From Chloroflexi bacterium RBG_13_51_52 (GTDB lineage: Bacteria; Chloroflexota; Dehalococcoidia; Dehalococcoidales; RBG-16-60-22), in the NCBI GenBank assembly GCA_001796525.1, contig MGMT01000002.1:1-20249 (forward strand): DNA of 20,249 bases. Direction: 5' to 3'. Both the position numbers and the translations under genes were made by a program. The notes below the pieces were generated by a model. That model did not search any database, was not told the DNA's origin, and saw nothing but the letters and a program-made list of their open reading frames with translations. This document shows, piece by piece, positions 7,592 through 16,505 of the stretch. Position 1 is the stretch's first letter. Every line of letters starts with the position of its first letter.

Positions 7592-8575
7592 TCATGACCT
7601 ATTCAAAAATAATATTACTCCTCCAACGAGTGTTGCCAAGAAGGCAAATAAACCAGTTAGGATCATGGAAAAGAAACCATCAATCATCAAGAGCAATAGA
7701 AGATCGTATCCATCGATGAAAGCAGATAGAGTACTGGCCTTGAATTTCCATGTTGCCAGAAAGATCATTGCCGCGAATAACAATATTGAAAGCACATTCA
7801 TGGCTGCCGGAGTGTCAACTGAAAACATGCCGGCATAGCCTGTCATGAAATCTCCAATTATGGTGCCATCGTATTTGGTTTGCATCAGATCCGCAACCGT
7901 TGTGCTCCAGGATCTTTTGGTATACGTTGGAGCTGAGATCTGAACCGAGAAAAGCTCTTTAGCCATGGCCTGTATTCCTGGGATCGCGTAAAGAAAATAA
8001 AGCTCTCCATACGTTGATAAAACCACCTGGCCAACATCGGATGTAGAAAGAAGATCAACATCCCATTCATTGGAGAGTACTTGAGCAATATCCAAAACTT
8101 TAGCTCTTAATGCGGCTCCTTGATCGGTTTCGGAGCAGTAGTTTGATAAACCAATAGTAAAATCCCAGATCGCAGAAGCCGGATAGTATGCCGTATTTTC
8201 TTGTACTCTGAATATATAAAATTCATCCAGATCAATGCCTGATTCAACGTAGAAAGATACTACTCCTTTTCCGTAACCTCCATTATATCTGGGGTATGCT
8301 GTTACCATCCCTAATGTTTCAGTATTTGTTGGATCCCGCATCACAAATATAAAGGTCAGGTCTATGTTATCATCCGGCTGAGTGCCAAAAGTGATATCAT
8401 AGGGCACTATTGCCAGAAAATCATTAGCTACCAGCACATCATGAAATAATGCAATATCGTAAAGCACAACCGTATCAGGTTCATCCATGGCCACGGCCGG
8501 CGTGCTGAATAAAGCGAGTAATATTAAACTAATGGCCAGGGCTGCTGGTAATATCTTCTTCACCTTTATCCCCAC
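7592..8575 (-). CDS. Secreted protein with C-terminal membrane anchor (327 aa)
   Basis: GTG start at 8575 with AGAAGG upstream; it overlaps the preceding gene by 47 bases. The signal peptide ends at about residue 29 (TPAVA before MDEP). The ectodomain (VVLYDIALFHDVLVANDFLA ... YFLYAIPGIQAMAKELFSVQ) is followed by hydrophobic helices at about 254-272 and 288-325. The layout matches the 599-aa gene directly downstream (one base apart), suggesting a pair of surface proteins working together. Family not recognised. Confidence 0.8.
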   Translation of the reverse strand: MGIKVKKILPAALAISLILLALFSTPAVAMDEPDTVVLYDIALFHDVLVANDFLAIVPYDITFGTQPDDNIDLTFIFVMRDPTNTETLGMVTAYPRYNGGYGKGVVSFYVESGIDLDEFYIFRVQENTAYYPASAIWDFTIGLSNYCSETDQGAALRAKVLDIAQVLSNEWDVDLLSTSDVGQVVLSTYGELYFLYAIPGIQAMAKELFSVQISAPTYTKRSWSTTVADLMQTKYDGTIIGDFMTGYAGMFSVDTPAAMNVLSILLFAAMIFLATWKFKASTLSAFIDGYDLLLLLMIDGFFSMILTGLFAFLATLVGGVILFLNRS

Positions 8576-8873
8576 GGCGCGCCTTCTCTATCGTATAAAC
8601 ACAAAATACGGCTCCGCCGAAAGCCGTAAAAGCCACAATACCCAATCCGATAACGTAATTCGGGTATATTTCCCAGGCATGAGCTAATAGGATGCCGCCG
8701 AGGATCCCCGTCGGCTGGTACTCCTCCGTCATTACTGTCCCGTCGAAAAATTCGATAGCCTGCTCGACCGGCGTGAATATAAAACCTATGCTGGTTATCG
8801 CGATAACAATAAATATCGCGCCGGCGACACCCCATGTTTTTAAGAGCCTGACCGTTTTATCGTCCAGTTTCAT
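8529..8873 (-). CDS. 114-aa two-helix membrane protein
   Basis: ATG 8873 with AGGCGGA upstream, eight bases after the stop of the giant gene. Helices at about 16-35 (VAGAIFIVIAITSIGFIF) and 73-95 (YVIGLGIVAFTAFGGAVFCV) flank an external loop (FFDGTVMTEEYQPTGILGG); the tail is charged (EKARRGDKGEED). The 3' end overlaps the 327-aa gene by 47 bases. A small structural or assembly membrane protein is plausible; no family recognised. Confidence 0.75.
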   Translation of the reverse strand: MKLDDKTVRLLKTWGVAGAIFIVIAITSIGFIFTPVEQAIEFFDGTVMTEEYQPTGILGGILLAHAWEIYPNYVIGLGIVAFTAFGGAVFCVYTIEKARRGDKGEEDITSSPGH

Positions 8874-8881
8874 AATTCCGC

Positions 8882-11800
8882 CTAATAGATAATCCTGCGG
8901 CGCCTTTTGCCGCCGTGTTTGGGTTTTAACGATTTCCTGTCGTAGACACCGGGCGGCCGGCTGGTAGTCATGCCGGTACCGTGATGCTTGGAAATAGTTG
9001 TCATGGATATCGTACCAGAAGTGTCCCGAAAATGGGTTAAATTGACCCGGCCGGTCTTTTTGTCGGGGGTGATTTTGACATCCTGGTTGCCGACATCGAC
9101 GGTTGTTACGGCCGGAATGCTGCCGAAAACCCTGGCGCTGCGCGCCTGGCTGCCTTTACCTTTGTGTGTAACCATTATTTCAAGCCCCGCGGGCAGTTTG
9201 TCGATGTGAAAGCTTTTTTCATCGATATGGCGGCGGTACGGCGCTTTTATTGCGTGGACCTCGAAACCGTCTCTCCAGGTGATGGCGGATTTTATCTCTG
9301 CCGGAGTCCACTCTTTTTCTCTGCTTCCGGCTTGGCCCTTTTTAACTGGCGGGGGCAAAGGTATTATTACGGGTACCGGTTCTGGAACCAGCTCGGGTAC
9401 CGGCTCCGGGACCGGTTCTGGAATCGGTGAAGGGACCGGAGTAGGAATGGGTGTCGGCGCAGGAACGGGTACCGGCTGAGGCTTCGGGGTGGGCTTCGGT
9501 TGAGGTGCCGGCTGCGGTATTGGCAAAGGAGCGGGACTTATTCGGGGTACCGGCGCCGGAGACGGAGCTTTTTGGGGCGCAGGCGCAGGTGACGGTTTTT
9601 TTGATGGAGCCGGCTGCGGCTGCCTGGCCGGTTTGCGCCCGGGTTTGCCGGCAGGCATTTTCACTGGTATAACATAAGGCTGGCCGGATTCTATCGGGGC
9701 GTTTTGCTCTCCCATCCTGGCGGCCTGCTCGGGCGTCATCGTCCTGGTGCTGATTTCGGGCTGGATAGTAGCGCTTTCGGTTTTCATCGACGGCTCTTTT
9801 ACTTTAACGCCTACCTTGGTTAATTCCCGCTCGAGCGCCGGGGATAGAGTCGTATCCGGGGATAAATCGGGCGCCTTGAATTCTACTTTAAGGGTATCGG
9901 GGTCGTAATCCTGGTTTTCCGCCAGGATATATTCGAAAGCGTAGGGGTAGACTGCCAGTACCAAACCCTCCCCGAATTCTTTAACGGCTGCGGTGAACCC
10001 CTTTTTCTCCGCGGCGTATTTGATGGCCAAGGCTAAATTATTGGCCTGCTCTTTTAATGTAGTACCTCTTAGTGGCATTAACCGATTATTAATACCGCGG
10101 TAATATTTATTGCCCTCTGAATCCTCAAATACATGGTCTTTGATATTGTCTTCGACCTCTTCTCCTGGGAATTCGCTGGTTGCCTTGGGTATTTCTATTT
10201 CAGGCTGAAACTGGAACTTGCCGCCGATTTCCTTCCGGACGAGTTTTACTTTGTATTCCGGCATTAAATGAGCTATCTCTGTTTTCTGCCCCATTTTACC
10301 AAATCTTTCAGCTTCCAATTCAGCACCTTCGCCAGAAACCCAGGCAGAGCCGCTCAGATATTGTAGAAGCTGCATTTTGACCTTGTTATCGGTGATATAT
10401 ACCGGCTTATCGACGCTGGGTGTTTTAATTATCCGGCCGGTTTTAGCGTCGAGTTCCGTAATCGGCTTCGTTGACGGTTTCCGGGGTACGATTTTCCAGT
10501 CTCCGCCTTTGGCCACCTGAATAGCAGGATCGGTGTCAGCCAGGCGGTAAACAATGGCCGGCGGACTCTCGGAAGTGAATTTATTCCAGGCGGCAATTTC
10601 TTCACCGGATAACTGCGGCTTTTCCAGCATTCCCTTACTGACCAGTCTCTCCAGCCCCTTGCCGCGATTCCCGGCGTGCAGAATATCGTCATAGATATAT
10701 TTACTGGTATCCCTGAGTACCCGCCTTCTTAAAGGCTCCAGCTGCTTTTCTTTGATTTTAAATAGCTTGTTTTCCGCCCGGATAATGCCCTTTGTCAGTT
10801 TGGGGTAAACCATGCGGATCTGTTTCACTCCAAAGGTATCGATGGCGGATTTGAAGCCGTATTGGTTTACCATTCCCTGAATAGCGCTAATCCTGGCTTT
10901 CGCAGCTTCGATAGGCGTGTATTTCGCTATTTTATCGCCCTTATAAGGCGTCAAGGGTACCTTCCCCTTCCGTGCTAATTTCTCAAATTCTATTTCGGTG
11001 GGGGTGAGATTCGTTTTTATACCGCTTTTTGTAACTACCTCACCTTTAGTTGATTGGAATTCCGTTTCATGGAATTCACCGCTTAACTTTTTCACTGCCG
11101 GTCTATCCTGAACGGCCTTAATCTTTGCCGTTAATTTAGCTTCTTTCTGTGGTATTTTTGATTTCTCGAACTTCACAGGCTCGTTATAAGATTCCCTCCG
11201 TATGGCTGCCTCTTTGGCCTTTTGCGCCGCAGAAACAGGCGGATTCTGAAACTTGTAATCGGCCCTTACGGCTTCCAGTATTTTTATATTCGACTTCAGG
11301 TTATTCGCGGTGATAACCTTCCTGGCTTCGGCGGCGGCATCCATATAATAATCGGGGTTTTTCTGCATCAATTCGGCTTCCCGTTTCAAATATAAGCCGC
11401 CCTGCTTCATTTTAATATCGCCGGCAACCTTTTCAAGGTCAGCGCCTGCCTTGACGATTGCCGCCTTATCCTGCTTGCCTAACGCATCCGAGAATTTATT
11501 CAAGCTCGCGGTGAGGTCAGCCTTCTGTTGGCCTGTCAGTTTATTGGCTGGGCTATCGAATATCTCTTGAATTGCTTTTATACTTATGCCCTTACCTTCT
11601 TGAGATCCAATAAATTTGCTGACGAACTCTGCAGTTTTCACCTTAATGCCTTTAGGGGTTAATGCGCTGAACAATAACAAATCAAAAGCCAGAGATACAA
11701 TCCTATCTCCTCCTGACATATCTCCCCAATTCCTGACTGTTTGTGTAGTGAAATAGGCGCCGGCGCCGCCCTGAATCAATTTTGATATTGCTGCCCCCGG

Positions 11801-13834
11801 GATGGCTCGCATGCCGGCGGCCACCATCAATGCCGTCATTACGGCAGCATCGGCGATATCCCAGCCCGATACAGGCTCGCCTACCGACGCTTTGGCCCCG
11901 GGCTTTAATATGGCGGCATACATGCCGGCGCCTGTTATGATGTTCAGCGCAAGGTTCTTTTCCCCGAGATACTCCAGGGTCTTATAACTGGCTGCCAGGG
12001 GGTTTTGCTTGTATTTATCCCCGGCGAAATAAGCGGCCATTAACATTTTTTCTTCGTCTGAGGCCGTCTTCCACCTGGCTACACCGGTATGTCCTTCGCC
12101 CTCAGCCTTTATACCTGCGTCATTAGCCGCCCTGTCCAGCGCCAGGGCCTCGGCGCCGGTCAGTCCAATGCCTCTTTTAAAACCTTCGCCCCGGGGTTTC
12201 ACGCTATCTTCGATATATTGGAATGTATTTCTCAATAAATCGGCACTGTCAGCCGCTTTTTTAATGTCTTCTGCCTTAAACCCTAAAATTACCAGCGTCT
12301 TAACTTTATCCGGATTTTTAAATAGGTATTTTACCAGGCCTTCCTCGGTGTATTCTTCCTTGCCTACCCCGAAGCCGACCCGGTATATCTTTTTGTACGG
12401 ATGGATATCATTAACTGCTGCGTCGTAAATCCTGTTTGATTCCAGGGCATTATTTACCTGCTCCTCGGTGAAACCGGCATCCAGTAAAAACTTTCCACCT
12501 GCCGGATTGTCCCGGAGATACTCACGAATATTGTAAGTGCCCTGGATTTCCGCGACCGACTGCCAGCCCGGTATGGTTTCCCGGACATTTTTATAGCCCT
12601 TTTCTTTTAGTGAATCAAGTGCTACCTTTTGCCTGCGATTGGCTTCCTCGGCCTGTTCTATCTCGGCCTTAATAGCGCTTCTTTTTACATTCAACCGGTA
12701 GTTAATACCTTCGATATCCTTCTCTCTTTTATAAATGGCGTCTTCATACGCCTGGTAGCCCTTATTCTTTAAAGTATCATAGAGATAAGGATCATCTTTG
12801 CGCAGCTGCTCGATATTGGATATATACTTTTTTACATTTTTAATATCTTCGGCGGTGAAGACGCCGCCGATATTATCCGCAGCGAATTTGTAGATATCCG
12901 GGTCGACAATGCCGTCATTAACCGCCGCCTCGAGGTCGAATCCCCTGCCCTCTTCTTTGCCGTTACCCTTGATTACACCGGGCTTGATATATTTTTTAAT
13001 TTGCAGATACGCCCACTGCGACATACTGGATTGTACATCAGCATAACCGATTCGCCTTAAATCACGAATAGCCCATTTTGACAACCCGGCAAATTCCCCG
13101 GTCATCGGATTTTCCTGTCCTACGGTTTCTTGATATCGTTTAATGGTTTCTACCGCGGCACCCAGTGACATACCCCACTTGTCGGCAAACTTTTTTATAT
13201 ATTCAGGCATGGTTTTGGCTTCAATATTAGCGACTTCTTCTTCGGGGTAGGTCCTGGCCTCGGCTTGTTCCTCGGTCAAGCCCAGTTTATTGACCCCATA
13301 GGATATCTGGGCTTTTCTCTCGACTTCCACGGGGATCTTCCCGCCGGCCGCAAGTATTTCTTCTTTGGTCATTCTCCGGGGCACTTTTATTTTAGGGTCA
13401 TTTTTCCTCGGAACCAAAACATTATATTTATCGCCGCCGGTCGGAGAAACGACATCTATTTCCGGTTTATTCGCGATAACCTCTGCAGCTTTTCGGCGCC
13501 TGGCTTCTTCAACCTGGGCCTCGATATCGCTGACAGGCTTTGGTGTTGACGGGCGCGGCTGGGGGACGGGAGCCGGCGGAGGCGTCGTTTTCTTCGGTGG
13601 CTGTGGCGCCGGTGGAGGATGAGCACCGGCAGGCGGCTGTGCCGGAGTCTTCTCAGGGGGTTTCCATCCGGGAGGGGTATAAGGAGGAGGAAGAGGCTCC
13701 TCCTGTTTCTTCGGTGGCGGTGTAGCCGGAGTGGCCGGTGGCTGCGCCGGGGGCTGTGCAGGCGGTTGCCCTCCAGGCGGAGGCGGTGCCGGAGGCCCAC
13801 CCCCAGGGGAATAAGGATCAAAAAAAGGATACAT
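8882..13834 (-). CDS. Giant proline-rich protein (1650 aa), candidate structural or tether protein
   Basis: ATG 13834 follows AAAGGAGG and overlaps the upstream stop (TAATG). There is no signal peptide. Residues about 1-110 are extremely Pro-rich (PPAPPPPGGQPPAQPPAQPP). The long middle is charged and helical, with repeated short helical segments, and a hydrophobic patch near residues 625-695 (AVMTALMVAAGMRAIPGAAI) could dip into a membrane. Residues about 1390-1500 form a second Pro-rich tract of PxP dipeptides (PIPEPVPEPVPELVPEPVPV). A small C-terminal domain ends in a basic tail (KPKHGGKRRRRIIY). It uses a quarter of the element, so it is probably structural or enzymatic in assembly; stiff Pro spacers suggest crossing an envelope. 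No family recognised. Confidence 0.88.
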   Translation of the reverse strand: MYPFFDPYSPGGGPPAPPPPGGQPPAQPPAQPPATPATPPPKKQEEPLPPPYTPPGWKPPEKTPAQPPAGAHPPPAPQPPKKTTPPPAPVPQPRPSTPKPVSDIEAQVEEARRRKAAEVIANKPEIDVVSPTGGDKYNVLVPRKNDPKIKVPRRMTKEEILAAGGKIPVEVERKAQISYGVNKLGLTEEQAEARTYPEEEVANIEAKTMPEYIKKFADKWGMSLGAAVETIKRYQETVGQENPMTGEFAGLSKWAIRDLRRIGYADVQSSMSQWAYLQIKKYIKPGVIKGNGKEEGRGFDLEAAVNDGIVDPDIYKFAADNIGGVFTAEDIKNVKKYISNIEQLRKDDPYLYDTLKNKGYQAYEDAIYKREKDIEGINYRLNVKRSAIKAEIEQAEEANRRQKVALDSLKEKGYKNVRETIPGWQSVAEIQGTYNIREYLRDNPAGGKFLLDAGFTEEQVNNALESNRIYDAAVNDIHPYKKIYRVGFGVGKEEYTEEGLVKYLFKNPDKVKTLVILGFKAEDIKKAADSADLLRNTFQYIEDSVKPRGEGFKRGIGLTGAEALALDRAANDAGIKAEGEGHTGVARWKTASDEEKMLMAAYFAGDKYKQNPLAASYKTLEYLGEKNLALNIITGAGMYAAILKPGAKASVGEPVSGWDIADAAVMTALMVAAGMRAIPGAAISKLIQGGAGAYFTTQTVRNWGDMSGGDRIVSLAFDLLLFSALTPKGIKVKTAEFVSKFIGSQEGKGISIKAIQEIFDSPANKLTGQQKADLTASLNKFSDALGKQDKAAIVKAGADLEKVAGDIKMKQGGLYLKREAELMQKNPDYYMDAAAEARKVITANNLKSNIKILEAVRADYKFQNPPVSAAQKAKEAAIRRESYNEPVKFEKSKIPQKEAKLTAKIKAVQDRPAVKKLSGEFHETEFQSTKGEVVTKSGIKTNLTPTEIEFEKLARKGKVPLTPYKGDKIAKYTPIEAAKARISAIQGMVNQYGFKSAIDTFGVKQIRMVYPKLTKGIIRAENKLFKIKEKQLEPLRRRVLRDTSKYIYDDILHAGNRGKGLERLVSKGMLEKPQLSGEEIAAWNKFTSESPPAIVYRLADTDPAIQVAKGGDWKIVPRKPSTKPITELDAKTGRIIKTPSVDKPVYITDNKVKMQLLQYLSGSAWVSGEGAELEAERFGKMGQKTEIAHLMPEYKVKLVRKEIGGKFQFQPEIEIPKATSEFPGEEVEDNIKDHVFEDSEGNKYYRGINNRLMPLRGTTLKEQANNLALAIKYAAEKKGFTAAVKEFGEGLVLAVYPYAFEYILAENQDYDPDTLKVEFKAPDLSPDTTLSPALERELTKVGVKVKEPSMKTESATIQPEISTRTMTPEQAARMGEQNAPIESGQPYVIPVKMPAGKPGRKPARQPQPAPSKKPSPAPAPQKAPSPAPVPRISPAPLPIPQPAPQPKPTPKPQPVPVPAPTPIPTPVPSPIPEPVPEPVPELVPEPVPVIIPLPPPVKKGQAGSREKEWTPAEIKSAITWRDGFEVHAIKAPYRRHIDEKSFHIDKLPAGLEIMVTHKGKGSQARSARVFGSIPAVTTVDVGNQDVKITPDKKTGRVNLTHFRDTSGTISMTTISKHHGTGMTTSRPPGVYDRKSLKPKHGGKRRRRIIY

Positions 13835-14151
13835 TATGAGCCTCCTTTAATACCTTTAATACGCTGATACCAGGTTTTAAACTGGCTTAACCCCTGGCTG
13901 GCTTTTCTGCTGGTAAATATTGTGACAATGCCGTTGAAGAACTGGTAGCAGGCGAATATCAATAAAACCAACGATATCCCGGCATAATCATCCGACCAGG
14001 ATAAACCGGTAAATAGTAATATCAATCCGGAGGCGATATCGAGAAATATCTGCCTTTTCCAGAAGGCTAAAAAAAGAAATCCGAATAAAAGCATCATTTC
14101 AAATACCATATTGAAGGTGCTATTTATTAATACAACACTTTCATCCGACAT
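13834..14151 (-). CDS. 105-aa membrane protein, about three helices
   Basis: I choose ATG 14151 (the TTG just before is also in frame), with AAGGAGAGG upstream. Hydrophobic segments (FEMMLLFGFLFLAFW, FLDIASGLILLFTGL, ISLVLLIFACYQFFNG) are followed by a basic C-terminus (QFKTWYQRIKGIKGGS). Its stop overlaps the start of the giant protein, so the two are translationally coupled and may act together, for example as its membrane dock. Family not recognised. Confidence 0.75.
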   Translation of the reverse strand: MSDESVVLINSTFNMVFEMMLLFGFLFLAFWKRQIFLDIASGLILLFTGLSWSDDYAGISLVLLIFACYQFFNGIVTIFTSRKASQGLSQFKTWYQRIKGIKGGS

Positions 14152-14206
14152 CAAGGCATCCTCTCCTTATATAAATAGGTGAATTGGTAAAGAACTCATT
14201 TATTTC

Positions 14207-15103
14207 TTAGACTTCAACTTCGGAAAGGTCGTATATTTTCTTTTGTGTTTTGTAAATAGCACCGATTTTACTCAGAGCTCTTCCTGCTACAGTTCTATTT
14301 GAAGCACCCAACGCCCGATAAACAACATCGCTTTCCACCTTAGTAATGTTATTAGCTCTTAATTTTAAGACAACATTCCTTGCCGCAACTAAGAGAGGGT
14401 CCTGGTGCTCCGTTTCATAATTTTGAATATATCTATCAAGGGTGGCCGGATCTGAAATGCCTGGCTGTTTTTGACTGATGATTCTACCTTCGGAGTCAAT
14501 AGTAACCATCTCTTTCTTCACCCGTACTTTATGGAACTGATATTTAGGGTCGACCAGTGAAAAGGTTTCATAGTATTTGAAATATTTACCCGGGTAAAAT
14601 ACCGAAGGCCTGGTCATGGTCCCGGCCCTTCCGGACAATACACCCCTCATATCCTGCCTGGTAAACTGGATCCTTTGCCCCCTGGGGATATTGTGATTTT
14701 TCCAGTGCATATCCGAGCAGTGCACGACTTCATGGAACATCTGCCGTAAATCATGGGGCACCCAATCGAAGATAGGGCCGGTGGCCAGGATGACAAACTC
14801 TCTTTTGCGGCGCTGGGCGGCCGCCCCGTAAGTAATTATTTCGACCAACTTGTCAGCCCAGGCATGGTGATGCATAAAATTCTGTAACTCGTCTATCGAA
14901 AGCACGATATACTGTATTTCATTGAGCAGTCCCATTACCTCTTCCGGATAAACAAGTTTGGATACTACGCGCCCCCTTTCGTTAAGCAGCTCGTAACCCG
15001 GGAAAGCCCAGCATTCGCCGCCCATCACGTGATGAATGCGGTTATAACGCGTCATCATCGCGGTTTTGCCGCCGCCTTCCGGTCCACCAAAATAAGTGAT
15101 CAC
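14207..15103 (-). CDS. Zot/FtsK-type P-loop ATPase (assembly or DNA-export motor)
   Basis: 298 aa, GTG start overlapping the previous stop (GTGA). Walker A is GPEGGGKT at residues 7-14; Walker B is YIVLSIDELQNF with D71-E72. Next comes AAAQRRKREFVILATGPIFD and DLRQMFHEVVHC, a pattern resembling the Zot/pI family of filamentous phages (Walker B with DE, an arginine-rich helix, a beta strand, then a DLR-type motif). Residues about 225-298 (LLVAARNVVLKLRANN, SNRTVAGRALSKIGAIY) look like a winged-helix DNA-binding tail. Zot proteins normally carry a membrane helix after the ATPase domain; none is evident here, so the membrane link may come from neighbours. A32/HerA-like packaging ATPases are the alternative. 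The fold is confident, the family less so. Confidence 0.82.
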   Translation of the reverse strand: MITYFGGPEGGGKTAMMTRYNRIHHVMGGECWAFPGYELLNERGRVVSKLVYPEEVMGLLNEIQYIVLSIDELQNFMHHHAWADKLVEIITYGAAAQRRKREFVILATGPIFDWVPHDLRQMFHEVVHCSDMHWKNHNIPRGQRIQFTRQDMRGVLSGRAGTMTRPSVFYPGKYFKYYETFSLVDPKYQFHKVRVKKEMVTIDSEGRIISQKQPGISDPATLDRYIQNYETEHQDPLLVAARNVVLKLRANNITKVESDVVYRALGASNRTVAGRALSKIGAIYKTQKKIYDLSEVEV

Positions 15104-15594
15104 TCCTCTTCCCTCTCTTTTTCAACGCCGTCGGCGCGCAGATCGCTGTTCCGGCCGCGGTGCACCTCTTCCCGGTTATTGGAACGCGGCATACCGAAGA
15201 CAGCCCGCAACATATCCGGGGCCAGCAGATTGGTACCGATGAATGTCTGTAATATCTTCCCCAGCCCCTTCGTGCCGAGAGTCGAGGCGCAAAAATCCCG
15301 CAGCATCTCCTGGTGAGGATCATCGTTAAATTTCCGGTGTTTATATGCCAGCCGGACCGCGGCGATGCGCTGCTGATCGTCTTTGAAGTTGGCCCGGGCC
15401 AGGACACCGGCCATATCCGATATCGGCGGGAACTCCAGTATCTTTTCGATGTTATTAAATGATGGGAGGTTGCTGAAGTCACCTTCCCATTGCTCGATCG
15501 GAGTTATGCCGGGCTTGCGGTTATTGTTTTTATTTCTCTGACCGCCGGCGATTACTTCCGACCCTTCAACCCGTAAAGACTTCTGAGGTTTCAT
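15100..15594 (-). CDS. 164-aa soluble hypothetical protein, ATPase neighbour
   Basis: ATG 15594 follows GGAGGAAATGTATAA, overlapping the end of the gene before it. The N-terminus is basic and polar (RNKNNNRKPG); the centre is helical (VLARANFKDDQQRIAAVRLA and ILQTFIGTNLLAPDMLRAVF); the C-terminus is strongly charged (RADGVEKEREEE). There is no membrane segment. The stop is fused to the GTG start of the ATPase, so equimolar production is likely; an adaptor or regulator of the motor is a reasonable guess. Family not recognised. Confidence 0.72.
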   Translation of the reverse strand: MKPQKSLRVEGSEVIAGGQRNKNNNRKPGITPIEQWEGDFSNLPSFNNIEKILEFPPISDMAGVLARANFKDDQQRIAAVRLAYKHRKFNDDPHQEMLRDFCASTLGTKGLGKILQTFIGTNLLAPDMLRAVFGMPRSNNREEVHRGRNSDLRADGVEKEREEE

Positions 15595-16488
15595 TTATAC
15601 ATTTCCTCCGGTAGCTGCGGTGATAATCAGGAAAAGGATGATCAGCTCGGCGCAGCATAACACGATAAAGAGGCCTATCTTTATCTTTTCAACAATGACT
15701 TCTTTCAATGAATAAACCGCGTTGACTTCCTTTTCACACTGAAGGGCGATAAAACAGTCCTTGGGAGATTCATTTACGACTATAAAATTCTCCGGCTCTA
15801 CCGCCCATAATTTTCCGTCTTTATCGAGCCCAAGGAGATGGCAGGGCTTGCCTCGATAGGTTCTTTCCAGACTGTCATCGGGAACCAGGGAATTGGCAAT
15901 TCTCGGATAAGTCCTTTTACCGGTTTTCTCCACGATAACGATACATTGTATCAGTCCCGTAGTATCCACTGTGTTTAATGATTTTAGAGATTCAGCGTCC
16001 TCTATCTTTTTTAGTTTTCTGGTAACTGCCGGAATCGCCGCTAATACCGGTGTTAAATAAAAGGTCTGCCCGACGGTTCCGGATGTCCGGTTTAACTGGA
16101 CCAGTACGACGATAGATATAACCACCGCCAGAAGGGCGGCGATGATACCGACCCAGAGAAGCATCTTGTTCTTTTCCCGGTGAGCGTTAAGGAACGCCAA
16201 TTCCTCGTCTTCTTTGCGGCTGGCGATTGTTTCCGTGGTCGATCCGGAAAGTGTTGGGCGGTTTTTAAATATCTTCAGAGGTTTCTTGTTCCGGTCGGAG
16301 ATGACCTGGCAATATCGCCCGCTCTTCTCATCGACGCATTGTTGGTTGAAGTCAAGTTCCCAGGCTTCCAGGGTATCAGGAGAGGCGACATAGCCTTCTT
16401 CTGAGTCCGTTTCCAGCCTCATATCTACTATGTCGCCCGTCTCCGTCAGGATACAGACATCCTGTCGACTTGAATGTCTTTTTCCCAT
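15595..16488 (-). CDS. 297-aa two-helix membrane protein
   Basis: ATG 16488 with AAGGATG upstream. A cytoplasmic-looking N-terminal part (ILTETGDIVDMRLETDSEEG) is followed by a helix at about 109-131 (LLWVGIIAALLAVVISIVVL), a middle domain of about 135 residues (GLIQCIVIVEKTGKRTYPRI) and a second helix near 270-292 (IGLFIVLCCAELIILFLII). Both termini would lie on the same side. Several cysteines occur, but no clear metal site. Part of the membrane module; family not recognised. Confidence 0.75.
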   Translation of the reverse strand: MGKRHSSRQDVCILTETGDIVDMRLETDSEEGYVASPDTLEAWELDFNQQCVDEKSGRYCQVISDRNKKPLKIFKNRPTLSGSTTETIASRKEDEELAFLNAHREKNKMLLWVGIIAALLAVVISIVVLVQLNRTSGTVGQTFYLTPVLAAIPAVTRKLKKIEDAESLKSLNTVDTTGLIQCIVIVEKTGKRTYPRIANSLVPDDSLERTYRGKPCHLLGLDKDGKLWAVEPENFIVVNESPKDCFIALQCEKEVNAVYSLKEVIVEKIKIGLFIVLCCAELIILFLIITAATGGNV

Positions 16489-16505
16489 AATTTAACCATC
16501 CTTTT

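Noticed and set aside
9164..9672. Plus-strand Gly/Thr-rich ORFs opposite the proline-rich tract
   Set aside because: They are the complement of PxP codons of the 1650-aa gene, hence the Gly-Thr repeats.
13650..13700. PPxY-type budding motif (PPPYTPP) in the giant protein
   Set aside because: PPxY budding relies on eukaryotic ubiquitin ligases; in a proline-rich bacterial protein this is likely chance.
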